Assembly (NCBI RefSeq): GCF_009857505.1
Contig: NZ_WWCP01000007.1
Span: 62,001-126,000 of the forward strand
Source of the DNA: Duganella lactea
GTDB taxonomy: Bacteria; Pseudomonadota; Gammaproteobacteria; Burkholderiales; Burkholderiaceae_D
Length of the DNA: 64,000 nucleotides
Direction: 5' to 3'
Part shown: positions 58,595 to 64,000 of the stretch, piece by piece
How the letters are laid out: each line of letters begins with the position of its first letter
How positions within the stretch are numbered: position 1 is the stretch's first letter
Made by a program: the position numbers and the translations under genes
Notes under the pieces: model-generated
Told to the model about the DNA's origin: nothing
Seen by the model: the letters and a program-made list of their open reading frames with translations, nothing else
The model's database searches: none

Positions 58595-59704
58595 TCAAAC
58601 GCCGGTTTTAAACTTCGTATAGATGCGCGTGATGTGACGGCGAATATCGGCCGGCACCGCCTCCGGCGGCGTCATGCGTTTCTTGTCCTCTTCCGACAGG
58701 AACACCGATTTGTTGCCGGCGATATCCTTGCGCACGAACTTGATGCTGGCCGCGTTCGGGTTGGCGTAGAACACCTTGTTGGTCAGGCTGGCGTGCACTT
58801 CCGGACGCAGGATGTAGTTGATCCACAGGTGCGCGTTGTTCGGGTGCGGCGCGTCGGCCGGAATGGCCATGGTGTCGAACACCAGCGCGGCCGAGGTCTT
58901 CGGCACCAGCGCCTCGATCACATTGCCGTTCTTGGCGTCGATCGCGCGCTGACGGGCGATGTTGATGTCGCCCGACCAGCCCAGCGCCACGCAGACGGCG
59001 CCATTGGCCAGGTCATTGATGTAGCCCGACGAGCTGAACAGCGTGACGTAAGGACGGATCGCTTGCAGCACCTTGCCGGCCTCGGCATAGTCGGCGGCGT
59101 TCTTCGAGAAGGCCGGCTTGCCGGCGTAGATCAGCGCCGGCGGCAGCACTTCCGATGGCGAATCGAGGAAGGACACACCGCACGATTTGAGCTTGGACGC
59201 GTACTTCGGATTGAAGATCAGCTCCCACGCGTTGTCCGGCATCGGCAGATTGCCCAAGGCGGCCTTGACCTTGTTCACATTGATGCCGACCGTGGTGTAG
59301 CCCCACATCCAGTCGACCAGGTAGTCGTTGCCCGGATCGATGGCGGCCAGCTTGGCCTGGATGGCCGGGTCGAGGTTTTTCAGGTTCGGCAGCTTGGACT
59401 TGTCCAGCTTGCGCAGCAGCTTGCCATCGATCTGCAACCGCGCCCACTGGGCGGTCGGCACCACGATGTCATAGCCGGACTTGCCGGCCACCAGCTTGGA
59501 ATTCAGGATTTCGTTGTTATCGAACAGGTCGTAGCGGACCTTGATACCGGTTTCTTTTTCAAAATTCTTAACCGTATCCTCGGCGATATAGTCCGACCAG
59601 TTGTAGATATTGAGGACTTTTTCCTCTTGCGCCGCAGCTCCCTGCACCGCGCCTACCATCAAACCAGCAGCCAACAGCGCCGCGCCAACGAACTTACCTG
59701 CCAT
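58595..59704 (-). CDS. Polyamine ABC transporter substrate-binding protein (PotF/SpuD-like)
   Basis: Periplasmic receptor for putrescine or spermidine. 369 residues; TGGAGGTG before the ATG, signal peptide ending GAAAQ. Hinge and ligand motifs are typical: VLNIYNWSDYIAEDTVKNFEKETGIKVRYD, SGYDIVVPT, LVDWMWGYTTVGIN. No permease or ATPase genes (potGHI) are adjacent, so it is an orphan receptor. Which polyamine it binds cannot be told. Confidence 0.92.
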   Translation of the reverse strand: MAGKFVGAALLAAGLMVGAVQGAAAQEEKVLNIYNWSDYIAEDTVKNFEKETGIKVRYDLFDNNEILNSKLVAGKSGYDIVVPTAQWARLQIDGKLLRKLDKSKLPNLKNLDPAIQAKLAAIDPGNDYLVDWMWGYTTVGINVNKVKAALGNLPMPDNAWELIFNPKYASKLKSCGVSFLDSPSEVLPPALIYAGKPAFSKNAADYAEAGKVLQAIRPYVTLFSSSGYINDLANGAVCVALGWSGDINIARQRAIDAKNGNVIEALVPKTSAALVFDTMAIPADAPHPNNAHLWINYILRPEVHASLTNKVFYANPNAASIKFVRKDIAGNKSVFLSEEDKKRMTPPEAVPADIRRHITRIYTKFKTGV

Positions 59705-59788
59705 AACACCTCCAGAATGTGGATTTCAGACACAAGCCGTGATGATCGGGCATCCATCGCCCGGATGCAAGGGATTCGTTGAGAAATC

Positions 59789-61159
59789 TCAGCCCAGCAT
59801 GTCGAACAAAGTGCCGGTGCCGCCCTTGCCATTGAGGGCGCTGCCGGCGCCGGTCTGGGCCTGGGCGGTGTACAGCGCGGCCAGGGCCGTGGCTTGCGCG
59901 GTCATGGCCTTGGTCATGCTGGCCTTCTTGGTGTTCAGGCTGGCGATTTCGTTGGTGGTCAGCGAGGTTTGCTTGTTCAGCACGCTGTTGGTCGAGGTCA
60001 GCGACGCGGCTTTCGCCGACAGCAGGTCGGCCAGACCGCGCTTGTCGTCCGTGGTGAACAGCTTGGCCACGGCGGATGAATCGGCGCTCAGGGCGGCTTG
60101 CAGTTTTTTGTCGTCCAGTTGCAGATTGCCGTCCTTGTCCTGGCTCAGGCCAATCGCCGCCATCTTGGTCACCGACACGCTGCCGCCACCGGTTTTCAGC
60201 AGCAATCCCATCTGGCCGATCGCCTGGTTGAGCGCGGTGTCGGACTTCAGTTCGCCCTTTTGCAGCTTTTGCATCTTGGCGTTGAGATCGTTGTAGGCGG
60301 AGACGAAGGCCTTCAGGTTGTCGCCGATCTGGCTGGACGACTGGGTGATGGCGATATCGCTCTTGCCCTTGCCCACCAGGTTCAGCGTGGCGCCGCCGAT
60401 GGCGGTGTCCTTGATGCTGTTGTTGCTGCTTTTGATTTCCTTGCCGTCCACCAGCAGGATGGCGTCCTGCGCGGCGGTGGTCTGCTTGAGCTTTTGCGTG
60501 CCGGCCGGATCGTAGGTCAGCAGGTTCTTCAGCGTGGCGTCGCCGCTGACGCTGATGCGCATGCTGTTGTCCGCGCCCGCCTTGCCGGAAAGCGACAGCG
60601 CATACTGGCCGTTGTCACCGTTGACCACGGTAACGTCCACGCCGGCGGCCTTGAACGCGGCGGCGATGCCTTCCGGCGTGTTGTTGCTGCCGTCGATGGT
60701 GACGCTCTTGCTGCTGCCAACGGTATTGAAGGACTTGCCGTCGGTATTGCCAAAGTCGATCTTGATGGTGGTGGTGGCGCCGGCGCCAACCTTGCCATCC
60801 TTGCCGGGGATGAATTCGTCACTGGTCAGGAACTGCCCCTGCGCCAGTTGCTTGACGTCGATGGCGTAGGTGCCGGCCTTGGCCGCGCCGGTCGAACTGG
60901 CGGTCAGCACGGTCTTGGCCGAGCTGGCGGCGCTGGTGCTCAGGCCGTCGCCGGTGAGGCTGGCGGCGATCTGCTGGAAGTTGGCCAGCGCGCTTTGCAA
61001 TTGCCCCAGCGCCGACAGCTTGGTCTGGTCCTTGGTGATGGACGCGTTGAGCTTGGCCGCCGCGTTGGCTTGCGGGGTCATGGTTTGCAGGACGCGGTTG
61101 TAGACGTCCGTCGAAACGCCCTGGCTGGTCGAGCCGGTCGTGGAAGTGATTGTCGCCAT
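59789..61159 (-). CDS. fliD: Flagellar hook-associated protein 2 (filament cap)
   Basis: 456-residue FliD, which caps the growing filament and folds flagellin. The N-terminal coiled-coil D0/D1 region (1-80: YNRVLQTMTPQANAAAKLNASITKDQTKLSALGQLQSAL) and matching C-terminal coil (390-440) frame beta-rich D2-D3. GIAAAFKAAGVDVTVVNGDNGQYALSLSGKAG is characteristic. No other flagellar gene is nearby, unlike the usual fliC-fliD-fliS cluster. A sigma-70-like promoter lies upstream (61189-61217) rather than a sigma-28 one. Confidence 0.88.
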   Translation of the reverse strand: MATITSTTGSTSQGVSTDVYNRVLQTMTPQANAAAKLNASITKDQTKLSALGQLQSALANFQQIAASLTGDGLSTSAASSAKTVLTASSTGAAKAGTYAIDVKQLAQGQFLTSDEFIPGKDGKVGAGATTTIKIDFGNTDGKSFNTVGSSKSVTIDGSNNTPEGIAAAFKAAGVDVTVVNGDNGQYALSLSGKAGADNSMRISVSGDATLKNLLTYDPAGTQKLKQTTAAQDAILLVDGKEIKSSNNSIKDTAIGGATLNLVGKGKSDIAITQSSSQIGDNLKAFVSAYNDLNAKMQKLQKGELKSDTALNQAIGQMGLLLKTGGGSVSVTKMAAIGLSQDKDGNLQLDDKKLQAALSADSSAVAKLFTTDDKRGLADLLSAKAASLTSTNSVLNKQTSLTTNEIASLNTKKASMTKAMTAQATALAALYTAQAQTGAGSALNGKGGTGTLFDMLG

Positions 61160-61188
61160 AATGATGATTCCGCCCTGTTGGTACTTAC

Positions 61189-61217
61189 ATAGTATGCAAC
61201 ATGGATGCTTGCACCAA
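61189..61217 (-). promoter_or_regulatory. Putative promoter of fliD
   Basis: Minus strand: TTGGTG (61217-61212), 17-bp spacer, TACTAT (61194-61189). Start site would be near 61182, leaving a 23-nt leader. No sigma-28 signature (TAAA / GCCGATAA) is found. Confidence 0.45.
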
Positions 61218-61238
61218 AGCCGTGAATAAAGGGGGATT

Positions 61239-62618
61239 CTACCCCTTATCCGCCGGCCAGCACGCCGGCGAGGCGCCGAGGCTGCCTGCCGGGCGGTCCC
61301 AGCACATCGGCGCGCCGTCTATGGTCGCCGGTGGACGGTAGCGACGCGCAGGGCCCCACTCGGTGGATTCCCGTGGCGCAGCGAAGTCCGCCGGGCCCGC
61401 CGGCGCCAGTCCGCCATCATCGGCTACCGAGTCGCCCGCGCCGGCATCCATCAGCAGCTTCGCGGTGCGCGCCAGCGACAGCCGGGCGCGCAGCGTGCGG
61501 CCTTCCGTCAGCCGGGCGATCAGCGCGCGCACCACGGCGGCCGCCATCAGGTAGCCGGTGGCGTGGTCGAGCGCCTGCACCGGCAGCGGCAGCGGCTTGT
61601 CCGCACTCCGCATCCGCATGCCGTGATCGGCGATGCCACAACTCATTTGCACCAGGCTGTCGAAGCCGCGCCGCCCGGCCAGCGGGCCGCTCCAGCCGTA
61701 GGCGTTCAGCGCAACGTCGATCAGCGATGGATTGCGCTGGCGCCGGAAGGCTTCGCCATACCCCAGCCGCTCAAGCGCGTCCGGCCGGTAGCCGTGGACC
61801 AGCACATCGGCCTGCGCCAGCAGGTTTTCAAAGACCAGGCGATCGGCGGCGACCGTCAGATCGAGCCGCGCGCAGCGCTTGCCCAGCGACACTTCCGGAA
61901 TCACACCCGGCTCGTTCCAGCTGGGCGGATCGATGCGCAGCACGTCGGCGCCATAGCCGGCCAGCAAGCGCGTGGCCACCGGGCCGGCCAGCACCCGCGT
62001 CAGGTCCAGCACCTTGAGGCCGGCCAGCGGCCGTCCGGCCCGCCATGCCCAGTCGCCGCCGCTGAGCGCCGCGTCCGCCGCCGGCATGAACGCCATCAAC
62101 GGCTCGGCGGCAACGCTTAATCCTTGCGGGTGCGCGTGCCACTCGGCGATTGAACGCATCGCCGCCGCGCAACCGCCGTGCGCGACCACCGCCTCTTCCA
62201 GCGCAAGCCCGCGCCAGCCGGCCACGGCACGCGCCACCGCCGCGCGATGATCGGCGCAGCCGAGCGCCGCCAGCGCGGCCGCGCGGTGATGCGGCGCGTT
62301 GGTGTGCAGACGTATCCAGCCATCGGCGGTGGCGTAGTCGCCCGCCATCGCATCCCACAGCGGTGGCCGCTCCCAGCCCACCGGATGGATCGACCAGCTG
62401 AACCACAGCGACGCCAGCCGGCGATCCACCTGCACGGACGCCGGCGGATGGCCCTGCGCCGCCATCAACTCACGCACCGCCAGCGCCGCCGCAGCGACCG
62501 AGGCCGTCGCCAGATCGGTGACCGCGAAATACGACGGCAACGCGCCCTCGCCCACGACCGTCACGGCATCCAGCGCCGCCTCCGGCAATCCCAACGCAGA
62601 CCACACAGCGTTCAACAT
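61239..62618 (-). CDS. CaiB/BaiF-type CoA transferase with permuted-looking domain order
   Basis: 459 residues. The canonical N-terminal CaiB signature LAGLKVLDLTRVLAGPVATRLLAGYGADVLRID appears only near residue 195, and the catalytic-type Asp (about 351, in QALDHATGYLM) follows at the expected distance. Before it, residues 60-190 resemble the C-terminal half of family III CoA transferases (DGWIRLHTNAPHHRAAALAALG). So the order appears swapped or two partial domains are joined. It probably moves CoA between carboxylic acids. It is divergent from the HTH-citrate synthase, suggesting a joint pathway. Confidence 0.8.
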   Translation of the reverse strand: MLNAVWSALGLPEAALDAVTVVGEGALPSYFAVTDLATASVAAAALAVRELMAAQGHPPASVQVDRRLASLWFSWSIHPVGWERPPLWDAMAGDYATADGWIRLHTNAPHHRAAALAALGCADHRAAVARAVAGWRGLALEEAVVAHGGCAAAMRSIAEWHAHPQGLSVAAEPLMAFMPAADAALSGGDWAWRAGRPLAGLKVLDLTRVLAGPVATRLLAGYGADVLRIDPPSWNEPGVIPEVSLGKRCARLDLTVAADRLVFENLLAQADVLVHGYRPDALERLGYGEAFRRQRNPSLIDVALNAYGWSGPLAGRRGFDSLVQMSCGIADHGMRMRSADKPLPLPVQALDHATGYLMAAAVVRALIARLTEGRTLRARLSLARTAKLLMDAGAGDSVADDGGLAPAGPADFAAPRESTEWGPARRYRPPATIDGAPMCWDRPAGSLGASPACWPADKG

Positions 62619-62640
62619 ACCGACTCCAGATCAGTTAAGC

Positions 62641-62697
62641 TTGACCCTAGCTTAGGACTGCCGGTCCACGCTCGTCAATCTTGACTTGAAGTGTCAA
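62641..62697. promoter_or_regulatory. TTGAC/GTCAA half-site cluster in the divergent intergenic region
   Basis: TTGAC occurs at 62641-62645 and 62681-62685, and GTCAA at 62674-62678 and 62693-62697. They form the overlapping palindromes GTCAA-N2-TTGAC and TTGAC-N7-GTCAA. The 87-bp gap separates the CoA transferase and HTH-citrate synthase starts. A likely regulator-binding site; the HTH domain of the citrate synthase is one candidate. Confidence 0.5.
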
Positions 62698-62705
62698 TAT
62701 AGGAA

Positions 62706-63896
62706 ATGGAAATGGTCTGGATGACCGCGGCAGAGGCCCTGCAAGTGCTCAACGTCCGCCCGCAAACGCTGTACGCCAACGTCAGCCGAGGAAAAATCCG
62801 CACCCGGCCCGATGATGACGATCCGCGCCGCAGCCGCTACCACGGCGACGACGTGCTGCGCATGGCTCGGCGCGCCAACGGGCGGCGCAAGGTCGAAGCG
62901 GTCAGCGCGCAGGCGATGCAGTATGGCGACCCGGTGCTGCCATCCGCCGTCTCCACCGCGCTCAACGGCCGCCTGCTCTATCGCGGCCACGACGCCGCCA
63001 CGTTGGCCGAAACCGCCAGCCTTGAAGACATCGCCGCCCTGCTGTGGGAATGCTCGCCCGCCGAGGCCGGCGCCATCTGGCCGGCCGGCGCCAGCGGCGT
63101 CTCGCCCGTCGCCACGCACGACGGCGCGCTGACCGCCGCTCTGGTCGCCCTCGCCCGCCGCAGCGCGCTGGACCCGCCATCGCTGGGCCGCCCCGCCGCG
63201 GAACTCAGGGCGGAAGCGGCCAGCGTCCTCGCCACGCTGGTCGCCGCTCTGGCGGGAGCGCAGCCGGGCGGCCACGCCGCCGACACCATCAGCCGCCGCC
63301 TGGCCATCGCCTGGCGCGCCGAACAGCATGAAGACCTGATCCGCCGCACACTGGTGCTGATGGCCGATCACGAACTGAACGCCTCCACCTTCGCCACCCG
63401 CGTCGCCATCTCGACCGGCGCATCGCTGGCGGCCGGCGTGCTGGCCGGCCTGACCACGCTGACCGGCCCACTGCATGGCGGCGCCGCCGCCGAATTCGCC
63501 CTGTTGATCGTGCAGGCGCAAGCCTGTTCGGCCGAGGAAGCGGTACGCCGTTGGCGGGACAGCAAACGCCCGCTGCCCGCCTTCGGCCACCCGCTATACC
63601 CGGACGGCGACCCGCGCGCGGCGGCGCTGCTGAAGCGACTGCCGAAAATTTCACCGCATGCGGAACTGGCGCTGGCAGCCGAACAGCAGGCCGGCGAACT
63701 GCCCAGCATCGACTACGCCCTGTCCGTGCTCACCGCGGCCTGCGATTTGCCGGAAGACGCCCCATTGATTTTGTTTGCCACCGGTCGCTGCGTCGGCTGG
63801 CTGGCCCATGCGTTGGAGCAGGTGCAAGCCAACCGGCTGATACGGCCACGCGCCCGTTACACCGGGCCCGTCGCGCTCAGCGCAGGAATTTATTGA
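62706..63896 (+). CDS. Citrate synthase family protein with N-terminal helix-turn-helix
   Basis: 396 residues. Residues 1-60 form a MerR/excisionase-like helix-turn-helix (MTAAEALQVLNVRPQTLYANVSRGKI, then RRSRYHGDDVLRM). The rest is a citrate synthase fold with both catalytic His (LTGPLHGGA and FGHPLYPDGDPR) and Asp (PSIDYALSVL). So an acyl-CoA/oxaloacetate condensation is plausible, perhaps with DNA binding. ATG at 62706 or 62712. Stop overlaps the convergent PilZ-like gene by 20 bp. Confidence 0.88.
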   Translation: MEMVWMTAAEALQVLNVRPQTLYANVSRGKIRTRPDDDDPRRSRYHGDDVLRMARRANGRRKVEAVSAQAMQYGDPVLPSAVSTALNGRLLYRGHDAATLAETASLEDIAALLWECSPAEAGAIWPAGASGVSPVATHDGALTAALVALARRSALDPPSLGRPAAELRAEAASVLATLVAALAGAQPGGHAADTISRRLAIAWRAEQHEDLIRRTLVLMADHELNASTFATRVAISTGASLAAGVLAGLTTLTGPLHGGAAAEFALLIVQAQACSAEEAVRRWRDSKRPLPAFGHPLYPDGDPRAAALLKRLPKISPHAELALAAEQQAGELPSIDYALSVLTAACDLPEDAPLILFATGRCVGWLAHALEQVQANRLIRPRARYTGPVALSAGIY

Positions 63897-64000
63897 TGGT
63901 GGCCATCGTGGCCATGTCCGGATTCATGAACTGGAAGCCGATTTTGAAGTGGTCGCCGCTGAAAATGCAGTAATTGACCCGCGAACGGCAGCTCAGCACT
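63877..64000 (-). CDS. PilZ-like domain protein, 3' end (runs off right edge)
   Basis: Only the last 40 residues are visible, ending at TGA 63877. The stretch RVNYCIFSGDHFKIGFQFMNPDMATMATINKFLR resembles the end of a PilZ domain, a cyclic di-GMP receptor, in the alternation of strand (FKIGFQF) and closing helix. The N-terminal RxxxR and D/NxSxxG ligand motifs lie outside the window, so the call is tentative. It overlaps the citrate synthase 3' end by 20 bp. Confidence 0.5.
   Translation of the reverse strand, partial: VLSCRSRVNYCIFSGDHFKIGFQFMNPDMATMATINKFLR

Overview
The window is about 64 kb of GC-rich, gene-dense bacterial chromosome. Phasins, the ftsH-folP-glmM and carAB-greA-DUF4149-yhbY-rlmE gene order, a pst-pho operon divergent from ppk1-sixA, and many protein flavours typical of Massilia/Duganella/Janthinobacterium point to the Betaproteobacteria, family Oxalobacteraceae. 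The genus is an inference, not proven. No rRNA, CRISPR array, insertion sequence or complete prophage was seen; two tRNA genes are present.

Layout. 1-3.1 kb: the 3' end of a sensor histidine kinase, a membrane diguanylate cyclase, a tiny exported protein and a phasin. 3.2-7.7 kb: a DNA-repair operon (VRR-NUC/FAN1-type nuclease, then an XPD-like FeS helicase with an N-terminal PD-(D/E)XK domain, then a secreted NTF2-like protein), preceded by a near-consensus LexA box. 7.7-10.6 kb (minus): a LiaI/LiaF-like membrane pair with a LytS-type kinase and LytTR regulator. 10.7-12.5 kb: a 52-residue ORF, a LysR regulator and a hemolysin III protein. 12.7-16.9 kb: a BlaI repressor, an M56 (BlaR1-like) membrane protease fused to an M23 endopeptidase, and a TonB receptor, with a perfect palindrome inside the promoter. 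16.9-24.7 kb: patatin-like protein, asparaginase, flavin reductase, CocE-type hydrolase flanked by two copies of a composite repeat, a chemoreceptor and a small winged-helix-like protein.

24.8-36.4 kb is the conserved housekeeping block: tRNA-Arg, tRNA-Pro, glmM, folP, ftsH, rlmE, yhbY, DUF4149, greA, carB, carA, with several recognisable terminators and a strong carAB promoter. 36.4-48.8 kb is accessory: a HicA-HicB single-chain relic, GlcG-like protein, patatin lipoprotein behind an 11-bp tandem repeat, hydrolases, M24 peptidase, phasin, GST, MipA, CPBP protease, AI-2E transporter, LprI-like inhibitor, and an MFS/MarR divergent pair.

48.8-58.4 kb is the phosphate module: pstSCAB-phoU-phoB-phoR on the minus strand and ppk1-sixA on the plus strand, each with a Pho box set 10 bp before a -10 element in the shared 281-bp region. 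Phosphate import, sensing and polyphosphate synthesis are therefore probably co-induced by PhoB. 58.4-64 kb: a 39-residue membrane protein, an orphan polyamine-binding protein, an orphan fliD, and a divergent pair of a rearranged CaiB/BaiF CoA transferase and a helix-turn-helix citrate synthase. A PilZ-like gene runs off the right edge. The candidates most worth following are the BlaI/M56-M23/TonB cassette, the SOS-linked nuclease-helicase operon, the HicA-HicB fusion and the HTH-citrate synthase/CoA transferase pair.
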